Assembly: GCF_000003815.2 (NCBI RefSeq)
Contig: NC_049994.1
Location: 19,056,465-19,120,464, forward strand
Length of the DNA stretch: 64,000 nucleotides
Source: Branchiostoma floridae
Lineage: Eukaryota > Chordata > Leptocardii > Amphioxiformes > Branchiostomatidae
Reading direction: 5' to 3'
In this document: positions 46,631 to 58,016 of the stretch, piece after piece
Numbering within the stretch: position 1 is the stretch's first letter
Layout: every line of letters starts with the position of its first letter
Made by a program: the position numbers and the translations under genes
Notes under the pieces: model-generated
What the model saw: the letters and a program-made list of their open reading frames with translations, nothing else
What the model was told of the DNA's origin: nothing
The model's database searches: none

Positions 46631-47350
46631 AAAGGGGGTTCACACGTGCGTATATTTTCAAGTCTGCATGAGTTCCGTTTTTAGTCTCATACGCCGACAT
46701 ACGCACAATGCATACCTCATACGCATCTGAATCGTATAATGTAATACGTCAGTTTTAGGTACGCCGGCATACTCACAGTACAGCTGATAGTTTTAGACAT
46801 GCACAAAACCATCGTACGTACGCTGTTACGCATACGTTATAGATTCGCAGTGCATCGGTCCCAAGTCGGTCGAGTGCGGCGTGAGTACGCTATGTGTTTG
46901 CGCTTCATACGCAGTGATACGCTGATCTCGCGGTACAAGCTCTGAGAGGCGAGAACATAGCGTTTGTGCAGCGAAGATACAACGCACGATGCCGACATGT
47001 TTCATGAATAAGTACTGTTCATTCTGCGATAGGGCAGCACATTGTACTTATTAGCAACCCATGACAAACGCGCTGAAAGCGTTCAGACAACGTACTCTGT
47101 GAACATTCAGGGTACACTCTAGACTTGGTATTGATATGATGGTTGGTTCTCATTTCGGGCGGCCCATAATGGCAAATATTATGGAATCACGATATGGAAT
47201 CTGCACAAGTAATAGAATCAACAGGAGGTAAAGTTTTTAATTAATCAAAAATAAGACTGAAATACGCTTGGTATTCGTCGGAAATGCATTACGTATGCAA
47301 TCAGCATATGTTGGGTGCGTTCAGAATACGATAGGATCGCACCATGCATC
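46631..47350. mobile_element. Diverged member of the CACACCTGCGTA TIR family (unit 0)
   Basis: It begins AAAGGGGGTTCACACGTGCG after TTAA, followed by TATATTTTCAAG as in the units below. The inner part is rich in TACGCxxACxTACG motifs. A part near 46790-46830 is related in inverted orientation to 51100-51130. The right end is unclear. Confidence 0.5.
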
Positions 47351-48282
47351 ATATTAAAGGCGGGGTCACACCTGCGTATATTTTCAAGCGCGCATGATTT
47401 CCGCATAAAATTTTGTCAATACGTGGCCGTACGCCCAACATTTGGAATTTTTTTGGAATAGATAAATTTGTACGTCGAGCCCATCTGGCGTTTGAATTAC
47501 GACTTCACCGTATCCACTTCGCATGAGGTGTGTATGATTGCATATGAAATGCGCAACAGAATTTTCCGTGCTGTGAATGGCTGCGTATGAGGTACGTATG
47601 TTAGGCGTATTCCGAACGCACACAACGTCTACCGACCGTATGCGCATTCCAAACGAATTTCAGGTGTGTCAGTGGAACAGTTTCTGTTACATATACTTCT
47701 GTTTGCGAGCATTGCCAGTAGAGCATTTTTGTTTGCGTATACTTTTGTTCACAGGCAGTAAATACAGAACATTGTAGAGGTTTTTTTTCATTTATTTGCG
47801 AAGCAGTGATTGGAGTGGGCCATCATTTACCTCAAAAACATTACTAGTATATGAACTGTTAAGATTGTGTTTGTTTTCACTTTGTCTTTAATGATCCCCT
47901 ATATCACCTTAGTATTTCAACTACTGTAATAATCACACTCATACACACCACAAAACATATTCAAGATGTTTATCAAACACGTAAATTAAGCAATTATGAA
48001 ACCTTACGCCCTCTTTCAAAGTTGTAATATGTCTCTATTTTGCGCCTTTATATCATGTGGTTCTACACAGAAAAAAAGTAGTATTATCAGGAAATAAAGT
48101 AGAATATCTGTTACACAAAATGACACGTGTGTTACACAAATTGACCCAGTGCTTCAACATGTTCCTCTTCCTTTCCCTGGAGGCTCTTTTGGGACCAGTC
48201 ACATTCATGGTGTCCTGCAAGTTGTGACCATCTCTCCATGCCCCCGGTACAAATTCGTCGGTCCTGGCCTGGATCTGCCATC

Positions 48283-48752
48283 ATAAACCGGAAGATTCCA
48301 AAAAATCCCTATCGACCAGAGGATTTGTCCATTCTGTCCAGAGCTAATAGAAGACGAATATCACTTTATGGTTGTATGTCCCAAATATTCCGATATACGC
48401 AATTCTCTGTACAGAAGGCTGTCATTTTGTACACAAGGATTTATCCAAATGGACCTGAAGTGCAAATTCAAATGCATAATGACATGTGACAATCCCTGCA
48501 TGGCAGATATAGGAAAATATATCAAAGAAGGTTTAGACATTAGAAATTCCCCAAATGATTGTAAAAGCCTCCAATAATTGTAAGAAACTTATCCCATAAT
48601 ACAACTCCTGTATTAGTTAGATAAGCCTTAACTAAAGTTAAGAGGTACAAAGTATGGCATCTACATATATTAACTACAGTGCTATAAGCACTGTAGTTAT
48701 GTAGATGCCATACTTTGTACCTCGTACAATTGTTGTGCAATAAAGTTATATA
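48283..48752 (+). pseudogene. 5'-truncated LINE 3' end in unit 1
   Basis: A retrotransposon 3' fragment flanked by CATC on both sides (48279-48282, 48753-48756). The remaining frame (to the stop at 48575-48577) encodes a C-terminal cysteine/histidine motif of LINE ORF2: CPFC, EDEYHF, VVCPKYSDIR. A long hairpin and AATAAA follow in the 3' UTR. Unit 3 has the uninterrupted site at 53942-53945. Non-functional. Confidence 0.8.
48642..48723 (+). other. Strong hairpin in the LINE 3' UTR
   Basis: The right arm (GCACTGTAGTTATGTAGATG to TTTGTACCTC, 36 bases) pairs fully with the left arm starting GAGGTACAAAGTATGGCATC, with one small bulge and loop TATAA. It lies just before the AATAAA at 48739 and the element end. 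Confidence 0.85.
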
Positions 48753-49987
48753 CATCTTGAGATGATTTTTTTTTGTCTGGAATCAGATGCACCTTCGTAT
48801 TTATTCCAAATCTGGAGTGTGCGTCGATCACGCTATCAGTACGCGTAGTATGCGCAAAGCGATCGCAGAACGCACGGTACTAAATCGTGATCTATGTGTG
48901 CATTCGTTATACGGTCGCTCATTGTGCGTTGTGTCTGCGCTGTAAGAACGCTATGTACTCGCATTACCGCGATTTCCGCGTATTACGGTGGGTTTACACC
49001 TGCGTACATTTTCAAGTGCGCATGATTTCCGCATGAAATTTTGTCAATACGCGGCCGAACGCCCAACATTTGGATTTTTTTTTTAATAAATTAAATTGTA
49101 CGTCGAGCCCATCTGGCGTTTGAATTACGACTTCAGCGTTTTCATTTCGCATGAGATGCGTATGATTGCAACTGAAATGCGCAACAAAATTTTCCGTACT
49201 GCGAATAGATTCGTATGGGGTACGTATGTTGGGCGTTTTCCGGACGCACACAACGTCTACCGACCGCATGCCTGACGCACCTGGTGCTAACTGCATTCCA
49301 AACGCATTTCAGGTGTGTCAGAGGAACAGTTTGTGTTACATATACTTTTGTTTGCGAGCATTGCCAATAGAGTATTTTTGTTAGAGGAACCCTTTGTACT
49401 ACGTATGCCTTTGTTTACAGGCAGTGCAAGTAGAACATTGACAAGTAAACAGTGAAGAGGTTTTTTTATTCATTTGCGAAGCAGTAAAGCAGTGACACTG
49501 TGCTTTTACAGAAATGTGGGCCATCATTTACCTTAAGAAATTATGTGCACTGTTAAGATTGTGTTTGTTTTCACTTTGTCCTTAATGATTTCCCCTATCA
49601 TCTTAGTATTTCAATTACTATAAAAATCACACTCATACACACCACAAAACGTATTCAAGATCTTTATCAAACACGTAAATTAAACAATTATGAAACATTA
49701 CGCCCTCTTTCAAAGTTGTAATATGGCTCTATATTGCACCTTTATATCATGTGGTTCTACACACACAAAAAAGTGCCATTATCAGCAAATTAAGTTAAAT
49801 ATCTGTTACAGAAAATGGCACGTGTGTCACACAAATTGACCCAGTGCTTGAGCAGGTTCCTCTACATCTTCCCGTCCCTGGAGGCTCTGTTGGGACCAGT
49901 GTCCTGCATTCATGGTGTCCTGCAAGTTGTGACCATCTCTCCATGCCCCCGGTACAAATTCGTCAGTCCTGGCCTGGATCTGACATC

Positions 49988-50453
49988 TTAAACCGGAAGA
50001 TTCCAAAAAATCCCTATCGACCAGAGGGTTTGTCCATTCTGTCCAGAGCTAATAGAAGACGAATATCACTTTATGGTTGCATGTCCCAAATATTCCGATA
50101 TACGCAATTCTCTATACAGAAGGCTGTCATTTTGTACACAAGGATTTATCCAAATGGACCTGAAGTGCAAATTCAAATACATAATGACATGTGACAATCC
50201 CTGCATGGCAGATATAGGAAAATATATCAAAGAAGGTTTAGACATTAGAAATTCCCCAAATGATTGTAAAAGCCTCCAATGATTGTAAGAAACTTATCCC
50301 ATAATACAACTCCTGTATTAGTTAGATAAGCCTTAACTAAAGTTAAGAGGTACAAAAGTATGGCATCTACGTAACTACAGTGCTATAAGCACTGTAGTTA
50401 TGTAAATGCCATACTTTGTACCTCGTACAATTGCTGTGCAATAAAGTTATATA
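49988..50453 (+). pseudogene. 5'-truncated LINE 3' end in unit 2
   Basis: Paralogue of 48283-48752 with the same CATC flanks (49984-49987, 50454-50457), the same CPFC, EDEYHF and ACPKYSDIR motifs, and a stop at 50280-50282. The shared insertion point shows that it was copied along with the host element. Confidence 0.8.
50347..50424 (+). other. LINE 3' UTR hairpin, second copy
   Basis: Same hairpin as 48642-48723 but 4 bp shorter and tighter. Few mismatches, at least one a G-T wobble. Confidence 0.8.
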
Positions 50454-50518
50454 CATCTTGAGATGATTTTTTTTTGCCCTGAAGTCAAATCCCCCTTCGT
50501 TTTATTCCAAATCTGGAG

Positions 50519-50834
50519 NNNNNNNNNNNNNNNNNNNNNNNNNNNNNNNNNNNNNNNNNNNNNNNNNNNNNNNNNNNNNNNNNNNNNNNNNNNNNNNNNN
50601 NNNNNNNNNNNNNNNNNNNNNNNNNNNNNNNNNNNNNNNNNNNNNNNNNNNNNNNNNNNNNNNNNNNNNNNNNNNNNNNNNNNNNNNNNNNNNNNNNNNN
50701 NNNNNNNNNNNNNNNNNNNNNNNNNNNNNNNNNNNNNNNNNNNNNNNNNNNNNNNNNNNNNNNNNNNNNNNNNNNNNNNNNNNNNNNNNNNNNNNNNNNN
50801 NNNNNNNNNNNNNNNNNNNNNNNNNNNNNNNNNN
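50519..50834. other. Assembly gap (316 N)
   Basis: Run of N inside unit 2. Confidence 0.99.
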
Positions 50835-51005
50835 TATATTTTCGTTTGCCTGCGTACGTGAAACTTTTTAAAAGACGATTCAGATGCGATAGAGGTGCGA
50901 CTTGTGCGTGCGGCCGCGTATTGAAGAAATTAGTCAAAATGTCGAAAAATGTCAAAACGGAACTCATGCGGCATGAAAATATACGCAGGTGTAAACCCAC
51001 CTTTA

Positions 51006-51138
51006 CTGCGTGTAAAGCGCAAACATGTAGCGTCTTCATAGCGCAATCGACCGACGTGGGACCACTGTATTGCGCATCCATAACGTTTTGGGCACCAAAC
51101 TGCGTACGAATGATAGTTTTGTGCATGTCGAAAACTAT
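51006..51138. mobile_element. TIR element unit 1, middle part
   Basis: It continues unit 1 after the nested unit 2 and matches 54165-54295 of unit 3 (GCAAACATGTAGCGTCTTCA, CGACGTGGGACCACTGTATT). Confidence 0.7.
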
Positions 51139-51620
51139 AGGTGGGTTTACACCTGCGTATATTTTCAAGTGCGCGTGAGTTCCGCATGAAATTTTGTCAA
51201 TACGCGGCCGAACGCCCAACATTTGGAATTTTTTTGGGAATAAATTAAATTGTACGTCGAGCCCATCTGGCGTTTGAATTACGACTTCAGCGTTTTCATT
51301 TCGCATGAGATGCGTATGATTGCAACTGAAATGCGCAACAAAATTTTCCGTACTGCGAATAGATTCGTATGGGGTACGTATGTTGGGCGTTTTCCGGACG
51401 CACACAACGTCTACCGACCGCATGCCTGACGCACCTGGTGCTAACTGCATTCCAAACGCATTTCAGGTGTGTCAGAGGAACAGTTTGTGTCACATATACT
51501 TTTGTTTGCGAGCATTGCCAATAAAGTATTTTTGTTAGAGGAACCCTTTGTACTACGTATGCCTTTGTTTACAGGCAGTGCAAGTAGAACATTGACAAGT
51601 AAACAGTGAAGAGTTTTTAG

Positions 51621-53417
51621 CTTCGCCAAGAAGATTACGTTTTTGCCTGACTTGGGTCTGTATGTAGGTCAACAGGATATAACTCGAGAAATTGTGGATG
51701 GAACTTTTTTATTTTTTGCAGGTGTGTAGCGGTTGTTGAAAGGCATGCCTAGTTCGAAAATGGGTTACCTGGCGTTTTCCTACGGTACATTAGCGAGCTT
51801 GGTATTTTTTTGGGTGTTTTTTCGGGAAGCATAAGTCAAAATGTAGCTGGGCGATTTCCACGATATTTGGCAGATGTTTAGCGGTTGTGGAAAGGATTGT
51901 CATGTGCAAGAATGGTTTAGCTACCTTTTACCTATGGTGCTGTAGCTGGCTTTGTATGTAAGTGCGTTTGTCTGTATGCAAGATAACTCGAGATGTTCTT
52001 GATGGATGCTAATGATATTTGGTTGATAGGTAGGGGACACAGAAAGAAAGGTCAAGTTCGATAATGGGCCTCCTGGCGACTTGTTTTGGTACTGCAAGTG
52101 AGCATCAAAGTTTGCGCCTAAATTTTCCAGAAGTGCCAGGTTCATGATTTTTTAATGGTGGATAGCTGTTGGTACTAGGAGTCAATGGTCTAATTTTGGG
52201 CCCCCTAGCAGCTTGTTTGAAACTGCAGTGGGTCTTATAGTTTGTAGCTTTTAAGACGGATAACTGCAGAGGAGATTGATGGATATTTTTTTTGTTTTTG
52301 GTAGCTAGGTACTTTGGTTGATTATCAACATCTATTTGATATAATTACTTAGGGAAAGTTATGCAATTAACAGAAATAAACAGTGTTTTCTATATACAGA
52401 TGCATCTCATTTTGACCTATATTTAAGGACACAGCTGTTTGCCAGATGTTTTGCCTGAGAAGCCTTGTGACCTGGACGCCCTAACACTGTGAAAATCCTC
52501 TTGACAAGCATGAAATTCTGATTGACCAGGGATGCTACCACTGAGGTCATCTTTGGTCACAGTCCAATGCCCCCTATCATCAATACTATTCGGCCAGGCT
52601 GGAGTCTGGTAGAGACTACATGATTTTGATAAAGCACTACGATTATGAAAGTGGCTTGACAATAAAACAACGTGATCAGATCGAACGCATCCAGCGACGG
52701 GCTACCAGAATAATCCTGGGCAGGAAGTTTTCTACCTACGCTTTAGCGTGTAAAGTTCTCCAACTGCAAACACTGGAGGAACGCAGGGTCGAGCTTTGTG
52801 TAAAATTCGCCAGGAATGTCCTCACCTCGGACCTCTACAGGGACTGGCTACCACAGTCAAGAGGTGATGTTAGTGGTAGGGAGACAAGAAATGGAAATAA
52901 GCTCGACTACATGCCAGTGCGCACCAAGCGCTTCAAAACAAGCCCAATACCATACCTAACCAATCTCTTGAACGAACATGTGCTCAAATAGCCGGTCTTT
53001 GTACATATCGTATTACATGTATATCTATATTAGAATCTATTGTCTTAACCTTTTTAATGTATTCATTGATGGAGCAAATTGTTTTAACATAGTGGCTTAC
53101 ATGCAATTCAGCCTACGGCTGCGAGATGTCCACTCATATCTTAGATTGTAATTGTATTGTAATGTTGGTGCGATGGAAATAAACCAAGTTATTATATTAA
53201 GTTGCGCTAGAAAGTATCACAACAGTGTACATAATTCCATTGTCACCAGTTGGCCAAGAAAGTTATCTTTGGTAGCATTTGTGGGTTTGTAAGGAACACA
53301 AGTTCATGCAGTCATTTGCTATTGGGGTAGGTACTATTTAGTAATACATGAAAAAGACCTTAAAGTATTAATAAAGGCATGATTATTTGGCGAAGGGATG
53401 TGTTCGATGAACTCTAG
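51621..53417 (+). mobile_element. Hairpin-ended interspersed element, copy E
   Basis: It starts with the hairpin CTTC-GCCAA-GAAG and ends with TTGGCGAAG (53387-53395), then GATGAACTCTAG. The 3' motif is the complement of the 5' stem. It is flanked by T runs on both sides, so a T/T insertion without duplication is possible but cannot be proved. The LINE fragment at 52590-53215 lies within it. Confidence 0.65.
52590..53215 (+). pseudogene. LINE ORF2 C-terminal fragment and 3' UTR
   Basis: The frame 52620-52991 shows SGLTIKQRDQIERIQRRATR, then TLEERRVELCVKFARN and RTKRFKTSPIPYLTNLLN, the usual end of CR1/L2-like ORF2 proteins, with a stop at 52989. The 3' UTR follows, with AATAAA near 53180. 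A ~26-bp insertion just upstream (GATTTTGATAAAGCACTACG) disrupts the usual reading. 5'-truncated, not functional. Confidence 0.75.
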
Positions 53418-54484
53418 TTTTTTTTATTCATTTGCGAAGCAGTAAAGCAGTGACACTGTTCTTTTACAGAAATGTGGGCCATCATTTACCTTAAGAAATT
53501 ATGTGCACTGTTAAGATTGTGTTTGTTTTCACTTTGTCCCTAATGATTTCCCCTATCATCTTAGTATTTCACCTACTATAAAAATCACACTCATACACAC
53601 CACAAAACGTATTCAAGATCTTTATCAAACACGTAAATCAAACAATTATGAAACATTACGCCCTCTTTCAAAGTTGTAATATGGCTCTATATTGCACCTT
53701 TATATCATGTGGTTCTACACACACAAAAAAGTGCAATTATCAGCAAATTAAGTCAAATATCTGTTACACAAAATGGCACGTGTGTCACACAAATTGACCC
53801 AGTGCTTGAGCAGGTTCCTCTACATCTTCCCGTCCCTGGAGGCTCTGTTGGGACCAGTGTCCTGCATTCATGGTGTCCTGCAAGTTGTGACCATCTCTCC
53901 ATGCCCCCGGTACAAATTCGTCGGTCCTGGCCCGGATCTGCCATCTTGAGATGATTTTTTTGTCTGGACTCAGATGCACCTTTGTATTAATTCCATATCT
54001 GGAGTGTGCGTCGATCACGGTATCAGTACGCGTAGTATGCGCAACCCGATTGCAGAACGCACGGTACTAAATCGCGATCTATGTGTGCATTCGTTATACG
54101 GTCGCTCATGGTGCGTTGCGCTGTAAGTACGCTATGTACTCGCAATACCGCGATATCCGCGTATTACTGCGTATAAAGCGCAAACATGTAGCGTCTTCAT
54201 AGCGCAATTGACCGACGTGGGACCACTGTATTGCGCATCCATAACGTTTTGACCACCAAACTGCGTACGAATGATAGTTTTGTGCATGTCCAAGACTATC
54301 AGGCGAACTGGGCGTATATTTTCGTTTGCCTGCGCACGTGAAACTTTCTAAAAACGATTCAGATGCGATAGAGGTGCGACTTGTGCGTGCGGCCGCGTAT
54401 TGAAGAAACTAGTCAAAATGTCGAAAAATGTCAAAACGGAACTCATGCGGCTTAAAGATATACGCAGGTGTGACCCCACCTGTA

Positions 54485-54720
54485 CTGGGCGTATATTTTC
54501 GTTTGCCTGCGTACTTAAAACTTTCTAAAGACGATTCAGATGCGCCCGTGTAATTTTCCCGACTACTACTATATCTGCGCGATTCAACCTCTGCTTGGAG
54601 AGTAATATTGTCTGACAGCGACGCGGCGACTTGAGTTAAAATACAATCCCTATATAAGACCGTCAACAACAGTCGCACGGAGCTAACAGCGCGGCGAAAA
54701 TATCATCGCTGGCGTTTCAA
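54485..54720. mobile_element. Probable right end of unit 1
   Basis: CTGGGCGTATATTTTCGTTTGCC continues the motif found at 54311 inside unit 3. The end near 54690-54720 is a diverged version of the TIR (GGCGAAAATATCATCGCTGG). Confidence 0.5.
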
Positions 54721-55440
54721 CTTCGGATGGCAAACCGGCTAGCTCATTGATTCAATTATCTCTCGCTGACGCGTACAGGTGTGTGCTCCGTGGGGTCACG
54801 GAAGGTCACGTCAAGAGGCCAAAGGAAACAAATTTCCCCTCTGAAAAGTGCTGAAATTAATCACAAATTGTCAAACATTTTACTTGGATCATTTGACCAA
54901 ATATCCAATGCCTATCTATACCAAATTTCAGGTTATTTAATTGCAATACCAGGGTACAGGGGGGCAAATTATACCGTTTTGGTCAAAACATGACCAAAAA
55001 AACTCAATAAAATCATTTTAGAGGCAGATATGAAAAAAATGAAAAGAAAAAAACATGAGGGTATTGGCTCACTCTACCTTTGTGCCAAATTTCAGGTCAT
55101 TCGGTCCAGGAACGACGGACATGATTCGATTTGAAGATTTTACAGGAGAAAGATACATTACGAACACAATATATTTCACCATACTATGTATGGATGAAAT
55201 ATAATTAAGCCCTTGTCTGGCCTCCCTGAACGGGGGTGTTGACTTCGGCGTGTCTGTCTGCCTGTTTGCGTCTGCGAAGTTCATTCAGTAAATTGAATAT
55301 GAGATCTATTGAGAAATACTGTCTAAAGTCTAAAAGTAGTTTGCCATCAATTCAAACTAAGAAATAATAAATTTTGAAGGAAAATAACTCCATAAATAAC
55401 GTATTCGTAGACCTCATACCTCCATTAAATTTCAGAGTGT
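54721..55440. other. Stretch with repeat fragments
   Basis: 55026-55120 matches 45420-45510. At 55416-55445 ATACCTCCATTAAATTTCAG is a minus-strand 3' end of the hairpin family. No gene seen. Confidence 0.4.
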
Positions 55441-55703
55441 TTCAGTAGAAGCCGAGTTTACACATTTAAACATGACGTTTAAATGGATGTCACCACTGGT
55501 ATTGCTCAGACGGACACGGACTGCTACAAAGCAACTGTCGGAATGGGATCCGTACATGCTCAAAATACCAAAGGCACAGGTTCAGAGGTAGTCTGCAGTT
55601 CCAGGGCCCTACGGTGTGGAATGGACTATCTGCATGCCGAACAACAGGCAACACTAATTACCTCCATGAAATGTCATGGAGGTTAACGTTATATTTTCAG
55701 TTG

Positions 55704-55739
<36 letters not shown>

Positions 55740-55892
55740 TGTGAACAAGATAACTCAAGAACGGCTGGATGGATTGCTTTCATACTTGATGTGTTGGTGG
55801 GGTATGATGATAGCTGGAAGCGCTTAGATTTTGGGCCCTCTAGCGGATACCCTTGGTACTGCAGCACAACTTCCGGTTTTACTATCTCGTGT
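55441..55892 (+). repeat. Inverted duplication, left arm
   Basis: It matches the reverse complement of 56281-56715 at high identity, with small indels (for example an extra ~10 bp near 55567). It includes about 220 bp of flank plus the 5' end of a hairpin-ended element (hairpin 55661-55682) and a (GT)n run. Confidence 0.85.
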
Positions 55893-56280
55893 TCTGAACA
55901 AGCTATGGTCATGAATTTTGGAGCGTTAGATAGCTCTTGTGCTCAGAAATACTAGTAAGTGACATAATTTTAGGCCCCCTTGCGACTAGGTTTGGGATGG
56001 CAGGGGCAATTTTGTCAAAAACTTCTTAAGCGGATAACTCAAGAAGGGAACAACGGATTTTCATGATTTTTGGTATGTAGGTACCTAAGACAATGTTGTA
56101 CAAGATAAAATGCCAATCATGCAAAAATAGAGCATATTTGCATAATTAATGAGAATATTCAATCATAGCAGTTTTTTCAATGTATCTCCTGTCCCGGAAA
56201 TGATATGGTCTTGACGTTTAGATGGTAGACAGCTTACAGCGTCATGACATAGTGGGCTTAGTTTCAGCTCCCTAACATAA
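55661..56280 (+). mobile_element. Hairpin-ended interspersed element, copy D
   Basis: Hairpin CCTCCATGA / TCATGGAGG, then TTATATTTTCAGTTGCG, (GT)n and ATAACTCAAGAACGGCTGG. The body is as in copy A (TTTGCATAATTAATGAG near 56150). It breaks into the inverted right arm at 56281. Confidence 0.65.
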
Positions 56281-56427
56281 AAACGAGATTGTAAAACCGG
56301 AAGTTGTGCTGCAGTATCAAGGGTAGCCGCTAGAAGGCCTAAATTCTAATCACTTCCAGCTATCATCATACCCCACCAACACACCAAGTATGAAAGCAAT
56401 CCATCCAGCCGTTCTTGAGTTATCTTG

Positions 56428-56465
<38 letters not shown>

Positions 56466-56715
56466 ACTGAAAATATAACCTCCATGACATTTCATGGAGG
56501 TAATTAGTGTTGCCTGTTGTTCGGCATGCAGATAGTCCATTCCACACCGTAGGGCCCTGGAACTGCAGACTACCTCTGAACCTGTGCCTATTTTGAGCAT
56601 GTACGGATCCCATTCCGACAGTTGCTTTGTAGCAGTCTGTGTCCGTCTGAGCAATACCAGTGGTGACATCCATTTAAACGTCATGTTTAAATGTGTAAAC
56701 TCGGCTTCTACTGAA
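56281..56715 (-). repeat. Inverted duplication, right arm
   Basis: Mirror of 55441-55892, including the hairpin (56479-56500), an (AC)n run and the flank up to TTCTACTGAA at 56715. Confidence 0.85.
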
Positions 56716-57092
56716 AAATATTTTCTGTGGAAATTTTGGTTTCAAACTGCAATCTGTAAACAAATGTATGTACCAAGGAACAAATGTGAACTTTCAGAAA
56801 TTCGACAAAGGAATTCACACGTATAGTACCAAGGGATCTATGCGTCATTCAGGAGTTTGCAAGTTTGGGTAGGCTATATGATAATAACGTTAATGACCCG
56901 CCTGTTCCTCAGTGTACATGGTGTCATAACGCCTGGTCCTTTGCTATAACCACCGAATAAAACCACCGAGTGAGCGAAGCGAACCCTTAATTAATGTATA
57001 CTATGTTGTTTGTTTTTGTGTGTGCAGGGACTCAGACTGTAGCCTGAGAGATGTAACCCTGATAAAATGAAATAAATAAAATAAAATAAGTC
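56716..57092 (+). mobile_element. Unrecognised sequence ending in a probable LINE 3' tail
   Basis: 57044-57092 reads GTAACCCTGATAAAATGAAA followed by ATAAA repeats, typical of a LINE 3' terminus. Nothing recognisable upstream. Confidence 0.5.
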
Positions 57093-57269
57093 GCTGTGTG
57101 GTTTCCAACTGGCTGCAAAGGATTTAAAAAAACACTCAGCAAATATTTTCTCCTTAACTCAAAAGTATTTTATATTAAATGCAATTACAGTAATTAGACA
57201 AAGGACGGATAGAGAACAAATTTTATTGAGTATAGGGCAAATCGTATTGTGGCCCTTGACGACCTTTAA
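57093..57269. other. Short stretch without recognised feature
   Basis: No gene or repeat boundary seen. Confidence 0.4.
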
Positions 57270-57835
57270 GCCCCCTTCACACGAGAGCACGAATGAGCCG
57301 GAATGCGGTCGAAATCATTTTCTATTCGTGGCAATTCCTGGCAATTCGTACTGTATTTCAGACATTCTTACTGCATATCAGATATTCGTCCCCGTTCTTC
57401 TGGCTGGCTCGAAAGTTTTTGACATGTCAAAAACTGTCGAGGTGCATTCGAAGTGGAGAAATATCGAATGGCATTCATAGTGGATTCTAAGTGTATTCTA
57501 ACTATTCTAACTGCAGTCTGACCTCATTCTGCGACATTCCAACATTATTCGAAACATTCTTATCTCATTCGATGGAGAACCGAAACGGCAAGCCATCTCG
57601 AATCCTGCCAGAATGCGGCCGAAAGAATATCTCGAATGCAGTGAGAATGTCAATACACTACGAATTCACAGGAATAGAATACAATTTTCATTCTGACGGC
57701 ATTCTGGTTCATTCCTTCTCGTGTGAAGGGGATCTAAGGCCCAATGGCACCGAATGTGGCACGAATTTTGCAAATACTTCATTCCGGCTGGTTCTGCTTG
57801 ATTCCTGCTGATTCGATTTCGGTGTGAAGGCCCTA
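57270..57835. mobile_element. MITE with CCCCTTCACACGAGA ends
   Basis: The left end CCCCCTTCACACGAGAGCAC is mirrored by TTCTCGTGTGAAGGGG at 57716-57731, with GAATG-rich subterminal parts. A second outward end, CGGTGTGAAGGCCC, lies at 57822-57835. The 84-, 65- and 106-codon ORFs inside are not transposase. Confidence 0.65.
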
Positions 57836-58016
57836 TTAGCGGGGTGCGTCTCTTTACCGTTTACGGTGCCGACACGCCCGGTGTCACAGCGATCTCGCTC
57901 CCCCTATAGATATCCATATATGTGTGTTTAGTTGTACTGTAAGTAGCTGTTATACATATGAAAGTACCTTACGAAGGTACTATTGCCGTGTCAATAAAGA
58001 TTATAATTATAATTGT
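57836..58016 (+). mobile_element. Probable LINE 3' tail
   Basis: A small hairpin (GTACCTTACGAAGGTAC, 57964-57980) followed by CAATAAAGATTATAATTATA, a typical retroelement 3' terminus, just upstream of the next LINE fragment. Confidence 0.5.

Larger units (their letters stand above)
47358..48982. mobile_element. TIR element unit 1, left part
   Basis: It starts AGGCGGGGTCACACCTGCGT after TTA(A). It carries the LINE fragment at 48283-48752 and is interrupted by unit 2 after GCGTATTA. Its sequence resumes at 51006-51138 and probably at 54485-54720. The minus-strand ORF at 47384-47647 lies in the terminal region and is not a gene. Confidence 0.65.
48986..51002. mobile_element. TIR element unit 2, complete, nested in unit 1
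   Basis: The ends are CGGTGGGTTTACACCTGCGT on the left and, on the minus strand, AGGTGGGTTTACACCTGCGT on the right, flanked by TTA (48983-48985 and 51003-51005). The uninterrupted site GCGTATTACTGCG is seen in unit 3 near 54160. It contains the LINE fragment 49988-50453 and a 316-N gap. No transposase frame was seen in the readable part. The TTA target fits PIF/Harbinger (inference). Confidence 0.8.
51139..54481. mobile_element. TIR element unit 3, carrying a nested hairpin-ended element
   Basis: It starts AGGTGGGTTTACACCTGCGT and ends in a TIR on the minus strand at about 54437-54481 (GGTGGGGTCACACCTGCGTA). 51618-53417 is an insertion: the flanks GTGAAGAG and ATTCATTTGCGAAGC are adjacent in unit 2 (about 49455). 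It lacks the LINE fragment and the nested unit found in units 2 and 1, so it serves as the empty-site reference for both. Confidence 0.75.
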
